Source of the DNA: Ktedonosporobacter rubrisoli
GTDB lineage: Bacteria > Chloroflexota > Ktedonobacteria > Ktedonobacterales > Ktedonobacteraceae
Direction of reading: 5' to 3'
NCBI RefSeq assembly: GCF_004208415.1
Contig: NZ_CP035758.1
Span: forward strand, 9,796,001 to 9,860,000
Length of the DNA stretch: 64,000 nt
Shown here: positions 26,752 to 36,719 of the stretch, piece by piece
Numbering within the stretch: the first letter of the stretch is position 1
How the letters are laid out: each line of letters starts with the position of its first letter
The notes under the pieces: generated by a model
What the model saw: the letters and a program-made list of their open reading frames with translations, nothing else
Told to the model about the DNA's origin: nothing
Databases searched by the model: none
Translations under genes and position numbers: made by a program

Positions 26752-28518
26752 TCAGGGCAGCAAAGGAGTATCGTGGCGTGGATGCTGGAAATCAAAGAGT
26801 TGCATAAGATCTCCAATTGCGGGCCGATTGAGCGGCTGATAGGGATTGCTACGACTCATAAGCGGATCGGGCAAATTGTCAAAGCTGCGCGCTGAGAGCG
26901 GATGCAAACGCCAGTTGCGCTCAATAAACTTGAGCAGCGAGGTATGGTCGTAATATGTATGATCCACATAGCCACGTCTGGCATACGGCGAGATGACCAT
27001 CAGCGGCACGCGCGGACCATCGCCAAAGAAATCGAGCGGCTGGATATAGCCCGAATCGTAGTAGCCACCGCCCTCATCAAAGGTGACGATGATCGCTGTT
27101 TGCTTGAACAAGGCTGGCTTGTGCATAACCTCGTTGACTATTTGCGTACTGAAGGTCTCAAATTTGTTTAGGGCCGAGCTTGCTGCGTGCCCATCGTTAG
27201 CTGAGTCGGGCTTGATAAAGGAGACCGCGGGTAACCTATCGTTAGCCACATCAGCTTGAAAGCGCGTGAAATCCTGAATATTGTCTTTCAGTCGACTGTG
27301 CATGATCGAGGTAACGTACTGAAATGGATCACAGATATCACAGAAATGTGCGGATGAATGTTGATTGTTGAGGCTCTGACCATAATATTTCCAGCTAATA
27401 TTGTGGGCCGAGAGCTCGTTTGCAATGGTTGGCATATCTTGAGGTGGCACCACAAATGGCGTGCCCGTTGTGCGCTGGCCCGTTGCTGTGTAGGCAGGCT
27501 TATAGTTATTGAGCAGGTAATAGCTTCCTGGCGCACAGTCGCCGGCGCGAAATGCTTTATAGGGCAGACTGTGGAGATAGTCTAAAATTGGCCCTACCCC
27601 CGGCTGGCGCACATTCGCACATTCGCTATAGCTGCCACCCGAATAGCCATCCTGGGTGTAGTTATTATTGGTCCCGGGCTTGGGATTAGGATTTTCAATC
27701 TGATGCGCGGGTGGCCTGGCCGGATTTCCCTTGCTATCGGTATAGAAAGCCATATCCGCCGTGCCAATCGCGATATGATTGACGCCAGTGCCGCCCATAA
27801 TGCTCTGGTGATAATTATCACTGATGGTATAGTGATCGGCAATAAAACGAAAATCAGGCGCATCTCCGGTACTCATGTTGTAATAGCCCATCGAGACAGC
27901 CCCTTGATAGACCGGGAGCGGAGGAATAGCGCCGTTATCGCGTCCCGCCGTCTGGGCAACCCAGGTGAAAAGATCATTCTTCCCTTTGTCGATTTGTTGC
28001 CACATTTGATAGAAGCGATGGATAGGATCGCCCACAATCGCATTGTGATAGGGCACATAGCGCGTAATCTGGTAGGGACCGTTGGGAAGATCCGCCGGGA
28101 AGCGCCGATCGGGAATGTGGCGTGGCAAGCCCTTCGCGTAGGTTGTATTGGGCTGCGGTAAAGTGCGATAGCTGCCAGTTTGCTGTGGTGAAAGGCTATA
28201 GCCCTTCCTATTCTGGGCCAGATGCTGGCGCGAGAGCCAGGCCCGCGGCCCTAATCTTCCGTTGCTTGTGATAATGCCTTTGGAGAGCAGATTATCGATG
28301 CTCTGGTCTTTGAGAGGCTTATAGGCCCCAAAGATATTATCAAAGGTATGATTTTCGCCAAGAATAATAATTATGTGCTTGAGCGGTGTGGTTGTCGCCG
28401 GCTCAGCGTGGACGATCAGAGGAGCTTGTTCAATGTGTAATAACTCTCCCACCAGGGCTACTAACAATACCAATAGTAGCGGCATATAGATATGCCTTAA
28501 ATTCTCCCTAACCCACAT
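26752..28518 (-). CDS. Secreted phosphoesterase of the phospholipase C / acid phosphatase family
   Basis: The 588-aa protein carries an N-terminal signal sequence (hydrophobic MPLLLVLLVALVGELLHI, cleavage around residue 38). It has the PF04185-type fold: ILGENHTFDNIFGAY with the nucleophile region, GTGVNHIAIGTADMAFY, IVTFDEGGGYYDSGYI and SPYARRGYVDHTYYDHTSLL near the end. Members are phospholipase C, phosphatases or related phosphodiesterases with metal-bound Asp/Glu/His residues that are present here. It should act outside the membrane, perhaps in phosphate scavenging; no pho box was identified. AGGGAG lies 6 nt before the ATG. A strong terminator region follows. Neighbouring genes are unrelated. 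Confidence 0.9.
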   Translation of the reverse strand: MWVRENLRHIYMPLLLVLLVALVGELLHIEQAPLIVHAEPATTTPLKHIIIILGENHTFDNIFGAYKPLKDQSIDNLLSKGIITSNGRLGPRAWLSRQHLAQNRKGYSLSPQQTGSYRTLPQPNTTYAKGLPRHIPDRRFPADLPNGPYQITRYVPYHNAIVGDPIHRFYQMWQQIDKGKNDLFTWVAQTAGRDNGAIPPLPVYQGAVSMGYYNMSTGDAPDFRFIADHYTISDNYHQSIMGGTGVNHIAIGTADMAFYTDSKGNPARPPAHQIENPNPKPGTNNNYTQDGYSGGSYSECANVRQPGVGPILDYLHSLPYKAFRAGDCAPGSYYLLNNYKPAYTATGQRTTGTPFVVPPQDMPTIANELSAHNISWKYYGQSLNNQHSSAHFCDICDPFQYVTSIMHSRLKDNIQDFTRFQADVANDRLPAVSFIKPDSANDGHAASSALNKFETFSTQIVNEVMHKPALFKQTAIIVTFDEGGGYYDSGYIQPLDFFGDGPRVPLMVISPYARRGYVDHTYYDHTSLLKFIERNWRLHPLSARSFDNLPDPLMSRSNPYQPLNRPAIGDLMQLFDFQHPRHDTPLLP

Positions 28519-28805
28519 AGCATACTCCCTGAACTATCTGCAGAACTAAACAATTATAAACCCAAGCTGATTATAGTATATAACGTAAAATCTTGTATAT
28601 AAAATGGAAAAATATATACCTGGCAATCTGAACCTCAAGAGAAGAGTCATAGCCGTTTCCTGGCGGCCGGCTTGCCAGGAAATTAGGGCATATGGCACAA
28701 TGAGGACATGCAGACACAGCGCGCGACAAGAGCTAATAGACATCAGGAGATGGTCACCTTAAAGAGCCAGGAAGAGATAGAAAATAAAGAGGCGTTAGGA
28801 GCTAG

Positions 28806-31175
28806 ATGCATATGATTCCGCAAGATGATTTTACCCCTCATGGCTATCTGGATAATCCATTCCATAGCTGGAAACTGAATCCCAGCGGTGTTTTGCGCTC
28901 AATCGTGCCTCTTGGCATGGGTTGGCATGTGCCGAACCTGGGGAGCTATGCGCGTAATCAGTTTCAATACACAGCTCATCTAGGGGTAGGGCTAAAGGTC
29001 GGCAAACAGATCCTGCTAACTGCCGAGGATTTCAGGCGGCATAAATGCTCCATTGCCAGCCATCTGCATACCAGAAATCGCTTTGAGTATACCTGCCTCG
29101 TACCAGCCTATGAGCTGGAACTCAGGGTACGTTACTTTCTCGTCAATGAGCATGCTTTGGGCTGCGTGATCAGACTCAAGACAGAGGCAAAGAAGCCTTT
29201 GCCCGTCACCTGCTATCTACTCCATCGGCATACACACAATCCGCATACCAGTCGTCTGTGGGAGCACGGATTATATGTCGGCGTAGGTCCGCAGAAGGGC
29301 TCAGCGCTTTTGGGAATTGCCAGCGAGGGCGATGCTTTTGTGCATGGGGCGCGCTCGGCCGATGGCGCGGAGCTGATCTTTGGCGCGATAGGCCACGTTG
29401 TGGCTCTCGAAGATGCGGCGATCTGGGCGCATGATATCCCCGTTGCGCGCCCTGACGTAACCGAGCATGAAGAGAGTACCGGCTGGCAGTCGCGTACAGT
29501 CATCGTGCCCTGGCAACTCGTCATGGAAGGGAAAGGAAGCGAGCGCATCGTCAATGCCGTGCTGGCGCGAGGCGTCTCGCCGGACCAGAGTAGCCAGCGC
29601 TGGCTCGATGCTATGGAAGAGATTGCCCGTGCTGAGGCTGAGCATCATAGCGACGATCAGCAGTTCTGGAGCTCGGCGCCGCAGCTTACTGGCGACTGGC
29701 CCGCCCATTGGCGGCGCGGACTGGTCTATGATTTTGAGACCCTGCGCATGATGGTGCGGCCCTCGGCAGGCGTTCTGCCTCATCCCTGGGATGCCATGCA
29801 GATTCAGGCACCAAGATCCGTGCTAGCTGAGGCTGCTATGGATATGCTCTTCCTGAGTTATGCCGATCCAGTATTGGCCCAGGAGGTCTTGCTTGGCCAT
29901 TTCTCCTCCTCGCCGCGCCCCAATCTTCCCTGCATGCGCGAAGATGGTAGCTATAATATGATTGCCGATGATGGAAAGATCTGTGGCACCGCTCCCGAGT
30001 GGGGTTTTCCGCTCTGGTGCTGCGACCAAATCTTCTTGCGTACCGCTGATAGATCCTGGCTGCGTCGTCTGTATCCTGGGGTAGCCGCTTATCTGCGCTG
30101 GTGGCTTGCAGAGCGGCGTGACCCCGAGGGCTGGCTGGTGTATGCCTGCTCCTGGGAGAGCGGCCAGGACGTCTCCCGGCGCTTTGGACCTCAGCAGACC
30201 GGCGGAACGATTATTCAGCACGTGCGCCCGGTAGATTTGCAGGCGAGTATGGCCCAGGGCGCAAGCATCCTGGTGCGCTGGGCTCGCTTGCTGGCCCAGG
30301 AACCGCAAGCTCCGGCTAATGATGAGCTTCCTGCGCTTGATTTTGCCGCCGAAGCTGAGCAGTGGAAGAGCGTGGCCACCGAGTTTACCGAGAAGACGCG
30401 TTTCATGTGGCAAGATGGCTGGTTCCGCGATTATGACGCTGTGACGCGTGAGTGGTCAACGCTGCAGGATACCATGCACCTGGCTCCCATCTTTTGTGGT
30501 GCTGCGAGTGAGGAGCAGACGGAGCAGCTTCGCTCCTATTTTGCGCAGCCGCCTGCTCATAGCGGTTGGATGCCGCTCTCATGGCCGCCGGTTGTCATGG
30601 CTCTTGTTGGGGCAGCCGCGAAGGCGAAAATGCCGGCCGAAGCTGCCGAGCTGGCCTATCAATTTATAGAAGCAGCCTATCGAAGTACTGATAGCCGCGA
30701 GCTGGATGAGCAGGGAGGTTTGCCCGGCGTCACACGCGAGTATCATCAGGCCCAGCGGGTTGGAAAATGGGGCGCGCTTGAATATTCTAACGCCGGTATC
30801 GAAGGCTATGGCTGGGGCGCGTTAAGCATTCATCTGCTCATACGCTACCTGCTGGGATTGCGCGCGCAGGAAGATGGTCAGCTCGTTGTTGCGCCTATGC
30901 TGCCCACAGCCTTGCGGCGAGAAGGCGCGAACTATCAAGTTGGCCCGCTGCGCTGGGGAGAATATATTTTGCATGTCAGCTGTCAGGTTCGGACGAAACA
31001 AGGCTTTAGCCTGGAGATTCGCTACGAGCGGTTTATCTCAGAAGAGAGCCTGGCCCTTGACGTCGCTAACCTTGACGCAACCATCGAGGCGATTGCCGCA
31101 GCGCAAAAGGTCCAGCCGCAGCGCTGGCAGTGGAACGGAGTATGGGGCGAAGAGCAGACTGTGCCGCTTTCATAG
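28806..31175 (+). CDS. GH63-like / MGH1-type glycoside hydrolase
   Basis: The 789-aa cytoplasmic-looking protein has an N-terminal beta-sandwich (about 1-270) and a C-terminal (alpha/alpha)6 barrel (about 300-720). Barrel motifs include EWGFPLWCCDQIFLRTADRS, YLRWWLAERRDPEGWLVYAC, SWESGQDVSRRF and YSNAGIEGYGWGALSIHLLI. The S-W-E-S-G-x-D segment is the acid/substrate site typical of mannosylglycerate-hydrolase/GH63-like enzymes. The substrate is uncertain: mannosylglycerate, glucosylglycerate and alpha-glucosidic oligosaccharides are all plausible. Two ATGs (28806, 28812) are possible behind TTAGGAG. It is a single gene, but a GH57 glucanotransferase is encoded 3 kb further on. It converges with the CAP lipoprotein gene. 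Confidence 0.75.
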   Translation: MHMIPQDDFTPHGYLDNPFHSWKLNPSGVLRSIVPLGMGWHVPNLGSYARNQFQYTAHLGVGLKVGKQILLTAEDFRRHKCSIASHLHTRNRFEYTCLVPAYELELRVRYFLVNEHALGCVIRLKTEAKKPLPVTCYLLHRHTHNPHTSRLWEHGLYVGVGPQKGSALLGIASEGDAFVHGARSADGAELIFGAIGHVVALEDAAIWAHDIPVARPDVTEHEESTGWQSRTVIVPWQLVMEGKGSERIVNAVLARGVSPDQSSQRWLDAMEEIARAEAEHHSDDQQFWSSAPQLTGDWPAHWRRGLVYDFETLRMMVRPSAGVLPHPWDAMQIQAPRSVLAEAAMDMLFLSYADPVLAQEVLLGHFSSSPRPNLPCMREDGSYNMIADDGKICGTAPEWGFPLWCCDQIFLRTADRSWLRRLYPGVAAYLRWWLAERRDPEGWLVYACSWESGQDVSRRFGPQQTGGTIIQHVRPVDLQASMAQGASILVRWARLLAQEPQAPANDELPALDFAAEAEQWKSVATEFTEKTRFMWQDGWFRDYDAVTREWSTLQDTMHLAPIFCGAASEEQTEQLRSYFAQPPAHSGWMPLSWPPVVMALVGAAAKAKMPAEAAELAYQFIEAAYRSTDSRELDEQGGLPGVTREYHQAQRVGKWGALEYSNAGIEGYGWGALSIHLLIRYLLGLRAQEDGQLVVAPMLPTALRREGANYQVGPLRWGEYILHVSCQVRTKQGFSLEIRYERFISEESLALDVANLDATIEAIAAAQKVQPQRWQWNGVWGEEQTVPLS

Positions 31176-31255
31176 CTACGTCTCTGGCCGTGATCTACCT
31201 CGCTTAAGCTGGGAAAAATAACGTGAGCAGGCTTCGATTATCGCTGTGCTGTTGG

Positions 31256-31999
31256 TTAGCCTACCATATCTTCAGTAAACCAGATATAGCCGCCTGGATC
31301 TATAAAGACGCCAACGCCTACCTCATGGAGCGTCGTGCTGAATAAGTGAATGCGATGCCAGCCGCTGGGGGGCTCATTGACCATACCTTCCTGGATCTTA
31401 TAGACACCTCCCCAGGGCGTTGGGAAAGGGCCGGCATAGGCAATATTTTCGCCGCAATCCTTGAAACCCTGGAAACCCTCTCTGGCGATACGATCGCATT
31501 GCGGAAGGCCATCGGGGCAGGTATGGCTAAAGCCGCAGTGATACATATTCCAGCTATGTAAGCGCGCGCCGCCCGACAGCGTAGCATTCCAGCTATAGGT
31601 ATAAAGCCCTCGATCCTGCCGATCCTTATTGATCAAGGCGAAAAGCTGTTGCGTGAGCGAGATTTCAAGCTCAGTCATGGGCGGCGGAGAACCATAGGGA
31701 GCAGTGCCAGGACCTGTCGTAGGAATATTGCTCGGATTTGAGGTCCCGGCAGGTCCTCCGTGAAGAGGCGCCTGCGTAGGATCTGGGGTTTGCTCAGGTG
31801 GAACTGTAGGTGTAGGAGTTGCATGATGACCCTGGATAGAGACCGCCACAGCCGTTGCCGTTGGCATTTGCTGTACTTGAATATCATTGCCATCCACTAG
31901 CTGTGTGCTGGATTGGCGCTGCGACCCAGTACTACCACAAGAGCTCAAGAGAAACAGACCAAACAACACAACCAGCAACCAGGGCTTTCTACACGCCAC
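31256..31999 (-). CDS. CAP-domain (SCP/PR1-like) lipoprotein
   Basis: From the GTG at 31999 the product has 247 residues. It begins with a lipoprotein signal ending in LLSSC, followed by a low-complexity Pro/Thr linker (about 45-100) and a CAP domain. The CAP signatures are LFALINKDRQDRGLYTYSWN, the His of LHSWNMYHCGFSHTCPDG, CGENIAYAG and the closing EVGVGVFIDPGGYIWFTEDM. CAP proteins outside eukaryotes have unsettled roles in the envelope. The GTG start is preferred to the TTG at 32038, because a perfect AGGAGG (32009-32014) lies 9 nt upstream. Four Cys in the domain could form disulfides outside the cell. Confidence 0.85.
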   Translation of the reverse strand: MACRKPWLLVVLFGLFLLSSCGSTGSQRQSSTQLVDGNDIQVQQMPTATAVAVSIQGHHATPTPTVPPEQTPDPTQAPLHGGPAGTSNPSNIPTTGPGTAPYGSPPPMTELEISLTQQLFALINKDRQDRGLYTYSWNATLSGGARLHSWNMYHCGFSHTCPDGLPQCDRIAREGFQGFKDCGENIAYAGPFPTPWGGVYKIQEGMVNEPPSGWHRIHLFSTTLHEVGVGVFIDPGGYIWFTEDMVG

Positions 32000-32175
32000 G
32001 AGATGAAACCTCCTGAATGCAATATTTGTTGAGAACAAAACATGCTCACTCGGAGAGTAACATACTCTGACGTGTAGACATGCGTATGCTTAATACGACT
32101 TAGTACTTTTTGGAATATTTTTTAATGTTTTTATTATGAATATTTTTAACCCCTCATGAAACCTCTTATATATAT

Positions 32176-33111
32176 TTAAAAGCGACAGGTGATCACGATA
32201 GCGCTCATATCATCGGGTTTAGCGCGCACTGTAATGCTGCGTTCCTGGTGGGAACGTTGAATAGAGCGTTCCACCAGCACACGTGCGCTGGCATGACGCG
32301 GCTCACTGCGCAGGGTTTCTTCGATTTCCTGGTCAGTTAGATTATCGTGGATGCCATCGGTGCAGAGAAGGATGCGGTCCCCAGGATGAATAGAGATGGT
32401 ATCAATATGGATGGTCGGTGGGAGAGGACCACCCAGGGCCTGCGTAATACCGCCACGCAATCGGAAGTAGCTAAACTCTGTATCCGATAGCTCGTCAGTG
32501 CGCACGGCCTGATCGATACGTAAAGCGTCTTCCTCATTAATAATCTGGTTCTCAACCAGCTTGGCCAGAAGTCCATCATCGCTTGTTAAGCGTTGTAATG
32601 GTTCATCGCCGCGTAAGAGATAGATACGGCTATCTCCGACATGGGCATAAACCATCGTGTAATCGCGGGCATCTGGCTGACGGCTGAAGGCGGCAAGCGC
32701 AACTGTTGTTGCCAGGTCGTCAGTACCGGCCTTATGGGCCCCTTCTGTCCGTACTTGCTCGTCAGCTTCCAGAACGAGTTGCTGGAGTGCGTCGCACAGA
32801 TCAAGGTCGTTGCACGATTCCAGGTAGGGCTGCATCTTATGGCCTATATGATGCTGCTCTAGAATATCCTGCCAGCGCTGACGTGCTGCGCGTGCGGCGG
32901 TTTGCGAGGCGATTTCTCCAGCGGCACTACCTCCAACGCCATCGAAAACTGCGGCCAGACCTCTTAATTCATCGACGAGGATGCTATCCTCGTTGCGCTC
33001 GGGATGCCGTTCGCAGGCGATACTTCGATGGGCAAACGTGAAATGAGGAAGTCCAATAATATGGTTGTGTGTAGTAATATGTGTGCGTCGGCTCATTCTA
33101 TGTTGCGGCAT
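32176..33111 (-). CDS. PP2C-family protein serine/threonine phosphatase
   Basis: The 311-aa protein has the PPM metal-binding motifs RNEDSILVDELRGLAAVFDGVGG (around residues 40-60), YAHVGDSRIYLLRG, LTSDDGLLAKLV and LLCTDGIHDNLTD, so all acidic metal ligands seem to be present. It is cytoplasmic and about 40 residues longer at the N-terminus than minimal PstP/Stp enzymes. It likely reverses Hanks-type phosphorylation, such as that of the TPR kinase at 4332-7034, though the genes are 25 kb apart. GAAAGG lies somewhat far from the first ATG; a second ATG (33096) is possible. The flanking 287 bp up to the amidotransferase gene hold no gene. Confidence 0.92.
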   Translation of the reverse strand: MPQHRMSRRTHITTHNHIIGLPHFTFAHRSIACERHPERNEDSILVDELRGLAAVFDGVGGSAAGEIASQTAARAARQRWQDILEQHHIGHKMQPYLESCNDLDLCDALQQLVLEADEQVRTEGAHKAGTDDLATTVALAAFSRQPDARDYTMVYAHVGDSRIYLLRGDEPLQRLTSDDGLLAKLVENQIINEEDALRIDQAVRTDELSDTEFSYFRLRGGITQALGGPLPPTIHIDTISIHPGDRILLCTDGIHDNLTDQEIEETLRSEPRHASARVLVERSIQRSHQERSITVRAKPDDMSAIVITCRF

Positions 33112-33398
33112 CTTCGTCGCATGCTGCCTTTCGAAAAATGTTTAAACATAGAGTGTGTGTGCTTATATAGTTGAGGCACACCTCACTTATATCATTCATG
33201 GATAAATCTCGCTCAGTTGGCCAATGGATAACTCTAAATGGTTGACCACCGAATTCTGATCTATTACTAACTTTGTTATGTCTCATAAAGTTTACGATGA
33301 ATCGGCACCATGAGCAAACCCCTACAAGCCTGAGTAGGCTATGAATGCAAGTATAGCAGATTGCTGGATGAAAAGGAATGAGTTTTATCCTATTCACT

Positions 33399-34112
33399 TT
33401 AGATTAACTTGCTGATCTTGAGAAAATTCTCAAACATGATGCGGGTATGCGCTTCATACGTCGATTGTTGTGTCTGCTTATCGCGTTCAATGGCCTCATA
33501 GGTCTCGCGCCCAATGCTCTTAATGATCTCCTCCTGTGATGTCATCTGGTGAAACCAAAGGTCCAACATAGATGCATCAACTTCGATATGGTACTGTAGT
33601 CCGTAAGTACTGTTTCCGTAACGGAAGGCCTGGTTTTTCGTATTCTCGTTGCTGGCCAGCCGTATAGCTCCGGGCGGGAGATCAAAGGCGTCCTCGTGCC
33701 AATGAAAAACCTTCTGATAGCCCGGCAGACCTGCGTAGAGCGGATCTTTGCTCCCCTCCTCTGTAAATGGTATATCGAAAAAGCCTATTTCACTTGTCGT
33801 GTGCCTTTGTACGGAACCCCCGAGTGCTTTTGCCAATGCCTGACCGCCCAGGCAGATACCCAGGCATGGGATCTCATGCTCGACTGCCATACGCCACATC
33901 TCTTGCTCTGTAATGAAGAATGGATATTTATCTGTCTCATATACGTGTTGAGGGCCGCCAAACGCTACTATTGCGGCGTAGTGCGTTGGCTCAGGTATTG
34001 GTTCTGTTTCAACTTTAATCATATCATAAGCGATATGATGCTGCCGCAGAACCTTGCCTACATATCCCTCTGAATTTTCCCATGAATGCTGGAGCGCGAG
34101 CACTCGTTTCAT
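33399..34112 (-). CDS. Class I glutamine amidotransferase-like protein
   Basis: A 237-aa stand-alone GATase1 domain, similar to the glutaminase half of GMP synthase. Nucleophile Cys lies in CLGICLGGQALAKALGG, and the His/Glu of the triad in LQYHIEVD. HWHEDAFDLPPGAIRLASNE is the conserved middle block of GMP synthase-like amidotransferases. It may hydrolyse glutamine for an unknown synthase or act on gamma-glutamyl compounds; no synthetase is adjacent. The ATG at 34112 fits AAAGGA at 11 nt; the ATG three codons earlier is too near the ribosome-binding site. Confidence 0.85.
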   Translation of the reverse strand: MKRVLALQHSWENSEGYVGKVLRQHHIAYDMIKVETEPIPEPTHYAAIVAFGGPQHVYETDKYPFFITEQEMWRMAVEHEIPCLGICLGGQALAKALGGSVQRHTTSEIGFFDIPFTEEGSKDPLYAGLPGYQKVFHWHEDAFDLPPGAIRLASNENTKNQAFRYGNSTYGLQYHIEVDASMLDLWFHQMTSQEEIIKSIGRETYEAIERDKQTQQSTYEAHTRIMFENFLKISKLI

Positions 34113-34342
34113 CTTGTGCATTGTCCTTTCCCGGTAATGTTTCGGGCGAAGAGGAAACGCTGTGTGGTTCCCTCCAGTGGGCGCAATTTCAGTTCAAACC
34201 TGCTTGCGCTTGGTGTGCATGTGTGTTTCTTTGAGCTGTTGTGGGCGATACTTGATGATCAGCAGCGTAGCACCAGGTGTATCTGGCACATGGCTACTAT
34301 ATAATATACTCATGAAATGCTCTCTTCGATGCAACTGTTTGG

Positions 34343-36529
34343 TTATTGAGGCTTACTTCCTCTACACGTGATTTCGATATTCCAGCTTTGCCCGGCTTCA
34401 AGCGTCAATGGCCAGATCAAGGTACAGCAACTACCCTGGTGCGTACGTTCAAAGCCAGCTTCTGAGCCGGTGATTGTCTCTATTGAGAAACGCCAGAGTG
34501 TGGCGGGCTCACTTAATATAAACGCCATATTTTGTTGAAGCCACGTATTGCCGACCTGAAATTCGCTGACCTGCAAAACTTCCCCGCTACTATCGAAATG
34601 ACTATCCTCCAGCTGCTGATCTTTTACCTGATAGTAAGCTTGCTCGTTCTTACCACCACCGAGGAGATGCAAGTTCCACTCGCTTGCAAAGTGCGTTTGC
34701 AAACGTGCCTGGCCCTTGTTCTCAATTGTATAACGAATAACTAGTTTTTCTTCTCCACAGGGAACTATTAATATTTTATTAAGACGGACCGGTAGTGGCG
34801 CTAGAGCGCCTGGCCGCTGTACCTGCCCATCGCGAGTGAGCGAGACGGTGAGCGCCTGCTCGCTCTGGCTTACTTCGGCAAGGTATGGCTGCTCGACAAA
34901 GTTGCCCTGTTCCGCGTAGCGCGCTTGCGCAAAGTTCTGCAGTGGCAAGCCATCGGGCAGGAAATGGTCAATCAAACTACTGCGACGATAGGGATCGACG
35001 ACGAGATAGCGGTCGAGTCCGGGCTCTTTGGTGCGTACAGTTGTATGAGGTGAACCTGGCTCACCCTGACCTTGCTGAGCAAGTTGCGCGCCTTGACGTT
35101 GCTCTCGCTCGTGTTCGATCAAGGTCTGATGATAGCCTTCCTGATAGCGGGTCATGACAGAGGTCATATTGTGCGCGCTGCGACGCATATCCCACTCAAA
35201 AAGTGCGCCTCCGCGTTGAGGGTCGATATAGAGATTTTGCTGATCCGTTTCTACAATCAGCTCATTCTGACTATCACAGTCAAAATCGGTAAATTCGTAA
35301 CGCTGCCAGGAGGTATCGCCATAGCGAAGGCGCGCGGCGGCATTCTCGGCTTTGATCAAATGATGATAGATGGCTGAACGCACATGACCCATATAAATGC
35401 CGCCAAAGAGTCCATGCCAATAGGTATCGTTGGCTTGAGCCTTCCAGAGCTGGACGGTCCCGCTCTCTTCAGTTGCGCCGGCATCATATACTTGTTTGTG
35501 TGTGCGTAGCATTTTCTTATGCTGATTATTTACTTCGGGATAACGCACCATAAAGTTACGCCAGAAGCCACCGCGCATAAATTGGAGTGTGGCATATTGC
35601 TTGTCATGCTCTAACTGATGGAGTAATTTTCCGAACAGATAGGATTTTTGTGCGGGCAGCGCCCACTCTGTCATCTCAATGTAGGATGAGGTGGGAATAT
35701 AGATCCTGCCCAAGGCTTGATGGGTTTGTGCATATTCTCCCAGAGGGATGGTATGCAGCCAGGCGCTATTGACTTCAAGCGCTGTGAAGAACTCTTCAAT
35801 CCAGCCAGATTTCCCATCTGAGCCCCAGCTATAGTGGTAAGTATCGGGCCAACTGCCAAATTTTTCGCCGTCATCTCCCATAACGACGATACGTTGGCTG
35901 TTGAGTGTGGCAAGAGAGCGCAGCGTCTCTATAGTTTCTGCTACCGGTCGCCAGGGAATGGTATAGCGTAAAGCTTTGCTTGTGGCATAGACCTTCAGTA
36001 CGCTGCCCTGATCCTCGGTCGCATAGTAGCCGTAGAGATCGCTGTCCTCTAAGCCGACATTTTTGAAATGGATATCGTCAAGCACTGTCCATTCAATGCC
36101 GGCCTCACGGAGTGGGCGCGGTAGGCCCGGTTCCCACACTCGTTCGGCTGTCCACATGCCTGTTGGTCGTGTCCCGAAACGGCGTTGCAGATATTCCGTC
36201 AGACGGCGAATCTGGGCAACTTTATCGGTGTCGGGAATCGACGGGAGGATGGGTTCGTAGTAGCCACCGCTCACCATTTCAACTTGTTTACGCTCGATAA
36301 GCGTAGCGATTCTATCTAGAAATTCAGGATGGGTTTCTTCCAGCCAGTCTAGAAGCGAACCTGTGTAATGGAGCGAGAGGCGGACCAGGGGATGCCGCTC
36401 CAGGGCTTCAATCATGGGTAAGTAGGCTACTTCATAGACTTGCTGGAAAACCCAAGGGAAGTTGCCCACGGGCTGATGATTGTGGAGCAGTAGCCCGAGA
36501 TGAATACTGCTGGTATGCTCGCTTGTCAT
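34343..36529 (-). CDS. GH57 family 4-alpha-glucanotransferase / alpha-amylase-like
   Basis: The 728-aa protein has the GH57 architecture: a catalytic (beta/alpha)7 barrel starting LGLLLHNHQPVGNFPWVF, followed by the DUF1925 and DUF1926 beta-rich domains (about 300-720) typical of 4-alpha-glucanotransferases. The catalytic Glu sits in GMWTAERVWEPGL and the acid/base Asp in IVVMGDDGEKFGSWP, both conserved. It should rearrange alpha-1,4-glucans in the cytoplasm, part of glycogen or maltodextrin turnover. No other glycogen gene is nearby apart from the GH63-like glycosidase at 28806. The start codon has only a weak AGGT upstream. Confidence 0.9.
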   Translation of the reverse strand: MTSEHTSSIHLGLLLHNHQPVGNFPWVFQQVYEVAYLPMIEALERHPLVRLSLHYTGSLLDWLEETHPEFLDRIATLIERKQVEMVSGGYYEPILPSIPDTDKVAQIRRLTEYLQRRFGTRPTGMWTAERVWEPGLPRPLREAGIEWTVLDDIHFKNVGLEDSDLYGYYATEDQGSVLKVYATSKALRYTIPWRPVAETIETLRSLATLNSQRIVVMGDDGEKFGSWPDTYHYSWGSDGKSGWIEEFFTALEVNSAWLHTIPLGEYAQTHQALGRIYIPTSSYIEMTEWALPAQKSYLFGKLLHQLEHDKQYATLQFMRGGFWRNFMVRYPEVNNQHKKMLRTHKQVYDAGATEESGTVQLWKAQANDTYWHGLFGGIYMGHVRSAIYHHLIKAENAAARLRYGDTSWQRYEFTDFDCDSQNELIVETDQQNLYIDPQRGGALFEWDMRRSAHNMTSVMTRYQEGYHQTLIEHEREQRQGAQLAQQGQGEPGSPHTTVRTKEPGLDRYLVVDPYRRSSLIDHFLPDGLPLQNFAQARYAEQGNFVEQPYLAEVSQSEQALTVSLTRDGQVQRPGALAPLPVRLNKILIVPCGEEKLVIRYTIENKGQARLQTHFASEWNLHLLGGGKNEQAYYQVKDQQLEDSHFDSSGEVLQVSEFQVGNTWLQQNMAFILSEPATLWRFSIETITGSEAGFERTHQGSCCTLIWPLTLEAGQSWNIEITCRGSKPQ

Positions 36530-36719
36530 GAATATATTTTACCTGTATACAAAGAGCGCTCTGCTACACGGACATTACGCCCTTTGTTGAAAATTGGTTC
36601 GTGTAATAGCATCGCTAACTTGCTTCTGCTATATCAGGTTACTCTTCTTTATTGTATGAAAAGTATACCCAATATGCAAGGGTTTTGTAAGTCTAATGTA
36701 CTGCAATAGTGATGCAAAC